The translations under genes were made by a program, and so were the position numbers. The notes below the pieces were generated by a model. It did not search any database, was not told where the DNA came from, and saw nothing but the letters and a program-made list of their open reading frames with translations. A stretch of 64,000 nucleotides of DNA from CAYVKY01 sp964452115 (GTDB lineage: Bacteria > Bacteroidota > Ignavibacteria > Tepidaquicellales > Tepidaquicellaceae). Below, piece by piece: positions 10,001-17,077 of the stretch. Each line of letters begins with the position of its first letter. Within the stretch, counting starts at the first letter, position 1. The stretch lies in the NCBI GenBank assembly GCA_964452115.1, contig CAYVKY010000001.1:9211-73210 (forward strand). The letters are read 5' to 3'.

Positions 10001-11214
10001 ATAACCGCACCCGAATTGTTAAGAGAGTTTACGGTTGACATTCTGCTTCCTGCAGCTCCGTTAAACGTAATCCAGTAATAATTTGAATTAGAATAGATGT
10101 TGTTTCTAAGTTCATATCTGGCAGCAGCCGAATTGTATAACCAGTCTTTTGTACCTACGCCATAAAACAAAAGATAATCAAATTTTCCTGATGCATCTGT
10201 AGAAACAAAAATTTTGACTTCATTCATATCGTCCGGCTGCGGTGTCGAATTGTTGAACGGCAGAGGAAAACCTCCGTAACTGAATAATCTTACGGTCGCG
10301 GGATTTATGTTATTAACGTCAATACCTGCCGCCTGCAGAAATGCCTTATCTACGATATACATTCCTGTTTCCTTGACTTCTATTTTATAAAAGTCGCCGG
10401 TTGCCAGAGCGCTGTTAAAAGGTGCTTTGACTTGCGGAATACCTTTTGTATCAACCGTCCAGTTCAGACCTTCTTTCCAGTTAAGAGCACTGTTTATTAA
10501 GAAACTTCTTTCCTCTTTTGAAAGAGCAGATTTCATTAACACCGGCGATGAACCGAAATTCACTTTAACGCGGATATATTTAATTCTTTTCAGTGTTCTG
10601 GTAACCGGATTGTAAATCGCCGGATAAATTTTGATGATTCCGGAATTTTTATCCCTTATATAACTCCCTGTTTCAAGATAGGCTGATTTCTCGGGATAAA
10701 ATTTATTTGTACCGTAAATTTTATCGTCTTTTGTATATACAAACTCGGCAAATTTGTCTTTATCTCTGGAAATTGAGGGAACGGGTTTCAGGTCAATATT
10801 ATTAATTTCCTCATACTTAACATCAACAATTTCGATTGTATTCTGAAGCCGTGAAGGCAGAAATACAGGAAACGGCCTGTATGCGACTTCAGGCGCACCT
10901 GTATGAGAAACGTCTGCGAGAGTATTAATTGTATTATTTGAGTTATCAAATGAAGGGAAATATTCTATCTCAATACCTTTCGCATTTGATGAGATAATGT
11001 TGTAGTCAATAACATTTTTTAACGGTTCATTGACATTCTGATTGGCTGAATTATTAACTGACTGCACTTTTTTTGTGTCATCTACAGGCTTTGTAATAGT
11101 TTTGCTATCAGTTTTTGAATTATTTCGCTGGTCATTTTGTGCAAATGAAAAATTACAAATAAACAAAACCGAAAGAATGGCTGTCAATAAAATTTTACCG
11201 GTCTGAATCTTCAT
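7069..11214 (-). CDS. porU: T9SS C-terminal signal peptidase/sortase PorU (C25 family)
   Basis: A 1381-residue secreted cysteine protease of the gingipain family C25. A signal peptide (end near residue 25) is followed by a low-complexity Asn/Lys/Thr segment, an N-terminal propeptide-like region, the C25 catalytic domain and a C-terminal Ig-like and T9SS-type domain ('YNYPNPFKDGTSF'). The catalytic dyad is visible: His896 in 'VGHGSTD' and Cys931 in 'TIASCDLARW', spaced 35 residues apart, close to the gingipain spacing. PorU cleaves the sorting domain from T9SS cargo and attaches it to surface lipid. It is longer than the roughly 1160-residue Porphyromonas protein. The gene forms an operon with porV. 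Confidence 0.9.
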   Translation of the reverse strand: MKIQTGKILLTAILSVLFICNFSFAQNDQRNNSKTDSKTITKPVDDTKKVQSVNNSANQNVNEPLKNVIDYNIISSNAKGIEIEYFPSFDNSNNTINTLADVSHTGAPEVAYRPFPVFLPSRLQNTIEIVDVKYEEINNIDLKPVPSISRDKDKFAEFVYTKDDKIYGTNKFYPEKSAYLETGSYIRDKNSGIIKIYPAIYNPVTRTLKRIKYIRVKVNFGSSPVLMKSALSKEERSFLINSALNWKEGLNWTVDTKGIPQVKAPFNSALATGDFYKIEVKETGMYIVDKAFLQAAGIDVNNINPATVRLFSYGGFPLPFNNSTPQPDDMNEVKIFVSTDASGKFDYLLFYGVGTKDWLYNSAAARYELRNNIYSNSNYYWITFNGAAGSRMSTVNSLNNSGAVILNDFKDRIFSKAEILNLGSTGTLWLSQKIGYNESFIFNNSLPGYVQGTDLSLRLKIGNSSGTLATFEIKDDNSNLYKLYSVVGNDLNNFSNFSPYEVDETYPLTYGATSSALKVRLPSSYNSSTVQGNYDSYEIHYMRSLSSVQDNRIRIFAPDTNEYAAGTTLEFNASTFSSASAKVFDITNYADVKIISPLSYTNGNMRFQDLVQRGNPKQYIVAGDNGYKSPAGISSKISNQNLHAITGGASFVIISPTEFIPAANRLKAYRESQVKGKLNTMVVDVNLIYNEFSNGMLDPLAVRNFLKFAYYNWTERPVYVLFFGDGSYDYKNIYNLTIKNWLPPMERPDALSNEIASYPTDDFAANIFHTYETPYPVVPNFSIGRICVNSISEANTCIDKIIEYESPSNNGIWKTHNMYVADDGWVPNGGNDGNEHTAQCEYIAESFTSKFFEKQKIYIAAYQTVMTAAGRRKPQANIDIINGWNEGRLVINYVGHGSTDLWAHEHIFVREESIPQLHNKGKYPFLTIASCDLARWDDPFNISAGEQLVFIPDKGAIADIAASRPVYSGANANLNQLLWNNFMFDKDSANAPIRIGRAFYLTKAQIGTVSDNDDKYILVGDPSLRISIPQYFTKIDSINNSGSNDTAVIKALQKVKISGRVLTPDSTLWNNFNGTIYIKVFDVNKFISFYDLGYLFAYTLDGGVIFSGKTQVTDGRWKLEFVVPKDISYQIGPGKIQAYFTDGANEGAGYTNMFSINGIDTTAVQDTTGPQISLYMDSRNFRTGDIVNQNTKIIADIFDENGINLTGTIGHKIEGIINDDVSKTLDLTSYFSSTQGYQNGSLEYPLSDLTDGKYNLKLKVWDTYNNYSIASVDFIVKSNTALAVSEIYNYPNPFKDGTSFMFQHNFDSPISADIKIYTVAGRMIKELQQNNITDKNVLISWDGRDADNDAIANGVYLYTVLIKTDDGRFSNNSVHKLVKLK

Positions 11215-11247
11215 AATATTTTTTTAAACTTTTATTTTAAAAAAAAA

Positions 11248-11302
11248 ATACCATTTATTAAAGTTTTTAACAATTTAATTTAACTACTTTAAAAAATGGT
11301 AT
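11248..11302 (-). terminator. U-tract hairpin in the porU leader (rnc terminator or attenuator)
   Basis: A 16-bp inverted repeat with one mismatch (arms 11248-11263 and 11287-11302, 23-base loop), followed on the minus strand by ten T before the next A. It has the form of an intrinsic terminator and sits 33 bases before the porU start codon. It could end rnc transcription, but the only good promoter seen for porU lies upstream of it, so it may act as an attenuator. Confidence 0.65.
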
Positions 11303-11382
11303 GCGTCAGTTTATATATAATCTAATTAGTTAATAATGGTATAGTATGTACTATATTTTCCTTTCGTTTTATTACTTAATAA

Positions 11383-11413
11383 CAAAAATATGGTAGTAAT
11401 ATTAAATTGTCAA
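11383..11413 (-). promoter_or_regulatory. Putative promoter for porU-porV
   Basis: On the minus strand TTGACA (11408-11413) is followed after 17 bases by TATTTTTG (11383-11390). This fits a sigma-70-like TTGACA-N17-TATTTT and also the Bacteroidota form TTG-N20-TAnnTTTG. It lies between rnc and porU and would give a leader of about 160 bases. A perfect palindrome ATAGTA-TG-TACTAT (11341-11354) lies just downstream of it. Confidence 0.6.
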
Positions 11414-11434
11414 TGCTTAAATAACAAATAATTA

Positions 11435-12253
11435 TCATTTTTTGTTCTTCATTAAACCCATCTTTTCTATGGCTTCAAGATTCTGAAGCGCATTTTTAGC
11501 GGCTTCCTGTTCTGCCTGTTTTTTGGATTTGCCTTTTCCTATACCGAGGCAGTTATCTGCAAGGTGAACTTCCACAGTAAAAAGTTTGTGGTGTTCAGGC
11601 CCTTCTTCATTTATAACTTTATATTCTGGTATGTAATCAGTATGCGCTTGTGCGAATTCAAGGAATTTGCTCTTATGATTTTCATCGAACTGATTAAGCC
11701 ACTTGATATCGAGTTTTACAAAAATTTCTTCATTTATAAATTTCTTGCCTGCTTCATAACCCGAGTCAAGGAATATCGCTCCTATCAGCGCCTCATAAGC
11801 ATCTGCAAGAATTGCATCATAACCCTCGCTGATTGAACGCAGTGCGGTGTTTGATGCAAGCAGAAATTCCTGAAGCTGAAGATTTTTCGCGCGTTCAGCA
11901 AGGAATCTTTTGTTTACAAGAATTGACCGGAATTTCGTAAGGTCGCCTTCTTCATTGGAAGGGAAGTTCTTAAACAAAAATTCAGCTACTACAAGGTCAA
12001 GCACAGCATCACCGAGGAATTCAAGCCTTTCATTTGAAATCATGCTTTGAGAAGGATTGTCTTTCCTTATCTTCAGTGATGAGCGATGCGTCAGCGCAGT
12101 GATGAAATAATTTCTGTCAATTATTTTATAATGTATATTTTGCTGAAATTTTTCTAAATCAATGCGTCTTACCGCCCTTGTATAAGATAAATCAGACTTT
12201 TCCTCCTTTGTTTTAGGATGGAAAAGTCTGAATTTTTTTAAAAATTGGAACAT
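11435..12253 (-). CDS. rnc: Ribonuclease III
   Basis: A 272-residue double-stranded-RNA endonuclease that processes rRNA precursors and structured mRNAs. The RNase III signature 'NERLEFLGDAVLDLVVAEF' (about residues 75-93) contains the catalytic acidic residues, and a second conserved block is 'DAYEALIGAIFLDSGYE'. The C-terminal part (about 195-265) is a double-stranded RNA-binding domain ending 'GKGKSKKQAEQEAAKNAL'. An N-terminal extension of about 40 basic residues precedes the catalytic domain. The gene follows acpP and fabF, the widely conserved acpP-fabF-rnc order. Confidence 0.96.
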   Translation of the reverse strand: MFQFLKKFRLFHPKTKEEKSDLSYTRAVRRIDLEKFQQNIHYKIIDRNYFITALTHRSSLKIRKDNPSQSMISNERLEFLGDAVLDLVVAEFLFKNFPSNEEGDLTKFRSILVNKRFLAERAKNLQLQEFLLASNTALRSISEGYDAILADAYEALIGAIFLDSGYEAGKKFINEEIFVKLDIKWLNQFDENHKSKFLEFAQAHTDYIPEYKVINEEGPEHHKLFTVEVHLADNCLGIGKGKSKKQAEQEAAKNALQNLEAIEKMGLMKNKK

Positions 12254-12282
12254 ATGTATTTATATACGTAAACTGTATTGTC

Positions 12283-13527
12283 TCAATCAAGTTTTTTTAA
12301 TGCTATCGCAGCATTGTGTCCGCCGAATCCTGAGTTATCTGAAATCACAACATTAACATCTTTATCAATCGCTGCATTCGGAACGTAGAATAAATCACAT
12401 TCCGGATCTTTTTCTTCATAATTAATAGTTGGAGGAACTTTGCCGTCTCTGATAGTAAGTATTGCAGTTATTGCTTCGATAGCTCCTGCAGCTCCGAGTA
12501 AATGTCCAACCATTGACTTGATAGAATGAACGGGAATTTTATATGCCCTTTCACCGAAAACTGTTTTAATTGCAGCAGTTTCATTTCTATCATTTGGATA
12601 TGTGGATGTACCGTGAGCATTAATTACATCAATGTCATTTTCCGTAAGTCCTGCATCCTTTATCGTGAGGCGTAAAGCTCTTACGACGCCTTCTCCGCCT
12701 TCGGCAGGATCAGTGATGTGATGAGCGTCGGCAGTCATACCGAATCCCGCTACTTCACCGTAAATCTTTGCACCGCGTTTTACTGCGTGCTCATATTCTT
12801 CAAGGATTAATGTACCTGCCCCTTCACCCATTACAAATCCATCTCTGTTCTTGTCAAAAGGTCTCGAAGCTTTTTTCGGATCATCATTACGGGTAGATAA
12901 CGCATTCATTGCATTGAATCCTCCGACACCCATCGGACAGATTACAGCTTCCGAACCGCCTGTTATCATTACATCTGCATAGTTGTGCTGAATCTGCATC
13001 GTAGCATCAATGATACTGTGAGCTGATGTGGCACAGGCAGAAGTAGTTGTATAGTTTGGACCCTTGAATCCGTATTCCATTGACAATCTACCGGGTGTTA
13101 TATCCGAAATCAGCATTGGAATGAAAAACGGACTAATCCTGTCAGGGACTCCGTTTCTGGTTATAAGATTTGTATGCTGCTTATCATAAGTCCACATTCC
13201 GCCGATGCCCGAACCGTAAATCACTCCGGCACGTTCTTTGTCAAATGAGGCGTTCTCAAGGCCTGAATCTTTGTATGCTTCCTGCGTGGCGGCAATTGCA
13301 TATTGTGTAAATAAATCCGTGCGCTGGGAAAGCTTTCTATCCATATAATTCATTGCATCGAAATTATTAATTTCAGCTGCAAATTTTGTTTTGAATTCTG
13401 ACGCGTCGAATTTTTTGATAAAATCTACACCGCTTGTACCGTTTAACAGTGCTTTCCAATAGTCAGGTATATTCAATCCAATAGGGGTAATAGCCCCAAT
13501 ACCCGTTACTACTACTCGTCTTTTCAT
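12283..13527 (-). CDS. fabF: Beta-ketoacyl-ACP synthase II
   Basis: A 414-residue condensing enzyme that elongates acyl-ACP with malonyl-ACP in fatty acid synthesis. The catalytic triad is visible: Cys in 'TTSACATSAHSI', His in 'INAHGTSTYPND' and His in 'SMVGHLLGAAG'. Start 'MKRRVVVTGIGAITPIG' and end 'NSGFGGHNAAIALKK' are typical, and the length matches the family. It lies 37 bases downstream of acpP, whose product carries its substrates, and 29 bases upstream of rnc. Confidence 0.97.
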   Translation of the reverse strand: MKRRVVVTGIGAITPIGLNIPDYWKALLNGTSGVDFIKKFDASEFKTKFAAEINNFDAMNYMDRKLSQRTDLFTQYAIAATQEAYKDSGLENASFDKERAGVIYGSGIGGMWTYDKQHTNLITRNGVPDRISPFFIPMLISDITPGRLSMEYGFKGPNYTTTSACATSAHSIIDATMQIQHNYADVMITGGSEAVICPMGVGGFNAMNALSTRNDDPKKASRPFDKNRDGFVMGEGAGTLILEEYEHAVKRGAKIYGEVAGFGMTADAHHITDPAEGGEGVVRALRLTIKDAGLTENDIDVINAHGTSTYPNDRNETAAIKTVFGERAYKIPVHSIKSMVGHLLGAAGAIEAITAILTIRDGKVPPTINYEEKDPECDLFYVPNAAIDKDVNVVISDNSGFGGHNAAIALKKLD

Positions 13528-13564
13528 GTATAATATTTTTTTTGTGAAATATTTCTTTTATATA

Positions 13565-13807
13565 TTAACCTAATTTTTCGTTAATATATCTTGTTGCATC
13601 GCCTACAGATGTAATTTTTTCTGCATCTTCATCAGGAATTTTAATATCAAATTCTTCTTCGAACTTCATCACGAGCTCTACTGTGTCAAGTGAATCTGCT
13701 CCCAGATCATTGATAAAAGATGCTTCAGGAGTGATTTTGCTTTCTTCTACTCCTAATTTATCAATAATAGCTTTTTTAACTTTTGCTTCAATCTCTTGAG
13801 GCGTCAT
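13565..13807 (-). CDS. acpP: Acyl carrier protein
   Basis: An 80-residue acidic carrier protein for fatty acid synthesis. The 4'-phosphopantetheine attachment Ser lies in '[12 protein letters not shown]', the invariant DSL motif. The four-helix pattern and length are standard. The start codon is supported by a clear AAGGAG on the minus strand about nine bases upstream. The gene follows mlaD by 104 bases and precedes fabF. Confidence 0.97.
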   Translation of the reverse strand: MTPQEIEAKVKKAIIDKLGVEESKITPEASFINDLGADSLDTVELVMKFEEEFDIKIPDEDAEKITSVGDATRYINEKLG

Positions 13808-13911
13808 TTTTTTTAACTCCTTGTTTTAATTAAAAAATATTCAGAAATATAATGATATTACTATTTATATAAAAGTGAAATTTAAAATAAAAATTTTTGA
13901 ACTTTTACAGG

Positions 13912-14958
13912 TCATTTGTTCATTTGAATGTCCTTTTGCTCAATCTTCTTTTTCAATTCCTGTACCTGCTTTTCCAGTTCATCCAGTTTTTTCTGTTTTT
14001 CATCAATATATTCAGGCGTCAGCTTCTTTTCAAATTTGGGTTTATCCCAGTATCCGAGATCTTCAAAATATCCTTTAAAGAAAAAATTGTGTTTTAGCGC
14101 TTCCATATTCTGATAAAATCCGAATGCGCCTTCTTCTAAATTTTTTGAAGTCGCGTTAATGTGTTCGAGAGACTGCTTTATGTTATTTGCAAAAACTGTG
14201 TCAGTAAGCAGTGTGCCGACCAGACTTTCGCTTGAATTTATTTTTGCAGTTATCTGTGAAATATTATCGGTTATGATACCTAAACTGTATGCAAGACTGT
14301 CAATTCTTAGCGTAACTCCGTCAACCATAACTCCGACTCTGTTTATAACCATATTGAGTTTGGATGCGAAACTGTTTATTGAGTAGAACACGGAGTCGAA
14401 CTTTCTGTAAATTGAAGGATTGTTCAGGAGCTGCCCCAGCGTGCCGTCTCCTTTGTTTATCTTTTCAGAAATCTCGAAAATCTGCGCCGTAAGTTTTTCC
14501 GCATTTACTGAAACTTTGTCAAGATTACTCATTATGGTCTCCATTTCAACAGGTTCTATAGATGCCATCAGATAGCCGTTGGAAATAGGTTTGGCTTCAA
14601 TTGAGCCTGCCGAAATCTGAACTACTTTATTGCCGACCAGGCCCTCTGAAATGATTGATACCTTTGAATCGGTTTTGATATAAGGAGTTACGGAACTTTT
14701 GATTTCAAACGTCAATTCTATTTTTCCGTCCGGTACAATGTCGATTCCGGTAACAGTGCCGATGTCTATACCATTGAAAGTAACCTTGCTGCCGTCCATC
14801 AGACCTGATACATTTTTGAATATTGTTTTGGCAGTGATTGTACTGGAAAAAATATTATTTCTTCCGCCGATAACAAATAAAACAACCGTAAAAATCACAA
14901 GGGCTGTAATAACAAAAAATCCCAGTACGGCTTTGCCGGATTTACTTTTTGTAACCAT
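13912..14958 (-). CDS. mlaD: MlaD-like MCE-domain lipid transport protein
   Basis: A 348-residue protein with one N-terminal membrane helix ('AVLGFFVITALVIFTVVLFVIGG') and an MCE domain: 'LMDGSKVTFNGIDIGTVTGI' and 'EGLVGNKVVQIS'. The long C-terminal part is helical and ends in a Lys/Glu-rich coiled coil ('LDELEKQVQELKKKIEQ'). MlaD-type rings sit in the periplasm on the MlaE-MlaF transporter and pass phospholipids between membranes. The start at 14958 (ATG) is preferred over a TTG at 14973. It overlaps the ATPase gene by 17 bases. MCE proteins with a long coiled-coil tail are common outside proteobacteria. Confidence 0.88.
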   Translation of the reverse strand: MVTKSKSGKAVLGFFVITALVIFTVVLFVIGGRNNIFSSTITAKTIFKNVSGLMDGSKVTFNGIDIGTVTGIDIVPDGKIELTFEIKSSVTPYIKTDSKVSIISEGLVGNKVVQISAGSIEAKPISNGYLMASIEPVEMETIMSNLDKVSVNAEKLTAQIFEISEKINKGDGTLGQLLNNPSIYRKFDSVFYSINSFASKLNMVINRVGVMVDGVTLRIDSLAYSLGIITDNISQITAKINSSESLVGTLLTDTVFANNIKQSLEHINATSKNLEEGAFGFYQNMEALKHNFFFKGYFEDLGYWDKPKFEKKLTPEYIDEKQKKLDELEKQVQELKKKIEQKDIQMNK

Positions 14959-15703
14959 AATCTGTGAATTCAAAAAATGAATTTATAAATTCGTCATCTG
15001 ATTTTTCCATTTCTTCAAATGTTCCTTCCGCCGTGTAAACACCGTCTTTCAGAAATACTAATTTATCCGCAGTGATTTTAGCGCACATTAAATCGTGAGT
15101 GACTATCAATGACGTTATTTTATATTTTTCTTTAATATCTTTTATCAGAAAACTTATTTCTCTTGTAGTAGCCGGATCGAGCCCCGTAGTCGGTTCATCA
15201 TAAATCATAATTTCCGGTTCAAGCATCAATGTTCTTGCAAGTCCTATCCTTTTTTTCATTCCTCCCGAAAGTTCTGACGGCATCTTGTCTATAGCTTCAA
15301 TCAGGTCAACGTCTCTTAATCTTTTTTCAATTCTATTATTAAGTTCATCTTCGGCAAATTCACTGTTATTCCTGAGAACAGGGAATGCAAGATTTTCCCT
15401 GACGCTCATTGAATCATAAAGCGCACCGCTCTGAAAAAGAAACCCGATTCTTGTACGAAGTGAATTCAGTCCGTCATAGTCAAGTGTGCTGATATCTTGT
15501 CCGAAAATTTCAATCTTACCTTCATCCGGCGTTAGCAGTCCGATGAGGCATTGAAGAGCGACAGATTTTCCGGTGCCGGATTTACCAAGTGTAGCTATCG
15601 CCTCGCCGCGGCACATCTTCAGGTTAATATCACGCAAGACAATTTTACCGTTGAATGATTTTTTTAAGTGTTCAATATTTATTATGTAATCCTTATCCAT
15701 CAA
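14942..15703 (-). CDS. mlaF: Mla-type ABC transporter ATP-binding protein
   Basis: A 253-residue ABC ATPase that powers the Mla lipid transporter on the cytoplasmic face. Walker A is 'TLGKSGTGKSVALQCL' (about residues 35-50), the Q-loop is in 'GFLFQSGALYDSMSV', the ABC signature 'LSGGMKKRIGLARTL', Walker B 'IMIYDEPTTGLDP', and the switch His is in 'IVTHDL'. The 'LFQSGALYDSM' segment and the 'GGMKKR' signature are typical of the MlaF/Ttg2A group. It overlaps mlaE by four bases and mlaD by 17, so the three are translationally coupled. Confidence 0.93.
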   Translation of the reverse strand: MMDKDYIINIEHLKKSFNGKIVLRDINLKMCRGEAIATLGKSGTGKSVALQCLIGLLTPDEGKIEIFGQDISTLDYDGLNSLRTRIGFLFQSGALYDSMSVRENLAFPVLRNNSEFAEDELNNRIEKRLRDVDLIEAIDKMPSELSGGMKKRIGLARTLMLEPEIMIYDEPTTGLDPATTREISFLIKDIKEKYKITSLIVTHDLMCAKITADKLVFLKDGVYTAEGTFEEMEKSDDEFINSFFEFTDYGYKK

Positions 15704-16455
15704 TAAAAAAATGTTGTTATTTTAACCGCGATAAGGTCAATAATAATTATGAGCAGCGATGAAAATACTACTGCTTCGTTTGCCGCTCTTCCCACACTTT
15801 CCGTACCTCTGCTGCAGTTATATCCCTTGAAGCATCCGACGATACCAATGGAATAGCCGAATACAAAAGTTTTTAAAAGGCTTGGGAAAACGTCGCTGAA
15901 CTCAAGCGGATTGAGTGAACTGTTCAGAAACATTTTAATGGAAATTGCATTATCAAGTGACATTGCAATATATCCTCCGGCGAGTGAAAGTGTATCAGCA
16001 TAAATAACCAATATCGGCAGCGTCAATGTTGTAGCCCAGATTCTTGTTACGGCAAGATATCTGAAAGGTCTTGCAGCGGAAACTTCCATTGCGTCAATCT
16101 GTTCAGTAACTTTCATAGAGCCAAGTTCTGCACCGATTGCAGAGCTCATTTTGCCTGCGCAAATTAATCCTATAATAACCGGACCGATTTCTCTGAAAAT
16201 TGATATAGAAAGCAGGGGAGGAATCATTGCTTCGGCTCCGAACTTTGCAAGTGTCGGCTTTAGCTGAAGTGCCAGTACGAGTCCAAGCACGAACCCGGTA
16301 ATGCTGACAAGCGGCAGAGACTTGAAACCGAGCAGATAACTTTGTCTGAGTGTTTCATTTATATCAATAGGGCGCTTGACGGTTTCAATAAAAAACCTTT
16401 TGATAAATAATATCAGCTCCCAGATATTTTCAAAAAATATTTTTATCCTAATCAT
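15700..16455 (-). CDS. mlaE: MlaE-type ABC transporter permease
   Basis: A 251-residue inner-membrane permease of the MlaE family, with about five membrane helices. The family segments 'GFVLGLVLALQLKPTLAKFG', 'EIGPVIIGLICAGKMSSAIG' and 'ELGSMKVTEQIDAMEV' are present, as is the late 'GCFKGYNCSRGTESVGRA'. It forms the membrane path for phospholipids with MlaF and MlaD. A longer frame from a TTG at 16494 exists, but the ATG at 16455 has an AAGGAG just upstream and gives an eight-base overlap with the preceding gene. Confidence 0.93.
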   Translation of the reverse strand: MIRIKIFFENIWELILFIKRFFIETVKRPIDINETLRQSYLLGFKSLPLVSITGFVLGLVLALQLKPTLAKFGAEAMIPPLLSISIFREIGPVIIGLICAGKMSSAIGAELGSMKVTEQIDAMEVSAARPFRYLAVTRIWATTLTLPILVIYADTLSLAGGYIAMSLDNAISIKMFLNSSLNPLEFSDVFPSLLKTFVFGYSIGIVGCFKGYNCSRGTESVGRAANEAVVFSSLLIIIIDLIAVKITTFFY

Positions 16456-17077
16456 AACTCCTTCTAATATGTAAATCTTTAAAAGGGTTTGCAATGCCTA
16501 TCATAATGCCGAATGAAAAATCAAAAATATTCGATTTTGATTTCGAAAAAATTTCCGTGTATCGTAATTTTACGTGAGGATAAATTAAAATTTTGTGATT
16601 TCTTATAGAATATCCGTATGCAGTCTGGAATGAAATTCCAATGTCGGAAAAATTTGTAAAATACGAAATTCCCGGAGATACGGCTGCGCTTGTCTGAATG
16701 TTGTTTGAAGGCTGCAGGTTAGATAACAGAAAATCTTTTGAAAAACCCGCCCGCAAAGCTCCCTTGTCAATGCTGCGGAATATCACGGAATATTCAAGTG
16801 TAATTCTGTTTTCACCAAAATAACCGAAACCTACTGAAACTTCCTTTGTTATCCCAAGTGCAATTTTATTGTTTTCATACAGTATGTCGGGATTTAAAAG
16901 GTATAGAAAAGCCGCAAGGCTGTATACAAATACTTTTGTGGGGTTACCTGCGGTTCTCCGGATAACTGTATCCTGCATTCCCACGGAATCGCGGATGCTA
17001 TATGATTTAACATTTACCTGTCCGTATGAACTGACTGTTAAAAGAAGCAAAACAGTTAAAATCCGCAGTTTTTTCAT
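16448..17077 (-). CDS. Secreted barrel-like protein in the purL-mla operon
   Basis: A 209-residue protein with a signal peptide ending at 'VSSYGQ' (about residue 20). The mature part has alternating hydrophobic strands ('ISVGFGYFGENRITLEYSVIF' pattern, residues about 80-105, and 'FDFSFGIMIGI' near the end), suggesting a small outer-membrane barrel. No family was recognised. It overlaps purL by four bases and mlaE by eight, so it is coupled to both. Its place just before mlaE-mlaF-mlaD invites the guess that it is the outer-membrane partner of the lipid transporter; this is inference from position only. Confidence 0.65.
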   Translation of the reverse strand: MKKLRILTVLLLLTVSSYGQVNVKSYSIRDSVGMQDTVIRRTAGNPTKVFVYSLAAFLYLLNPDILYENNKIALGITKEVSVGFGYFGENRITLEYSVIFRSIDKGALRAGFSKDFLLSNLQPSNNIQTSAAVSPGISYFTNFSDIGISFQTAYGYSIRNHKILIYPHVKLRYTEIFSKSKSNIFDFSFGIMIGIANPFKDLHIRRSYD

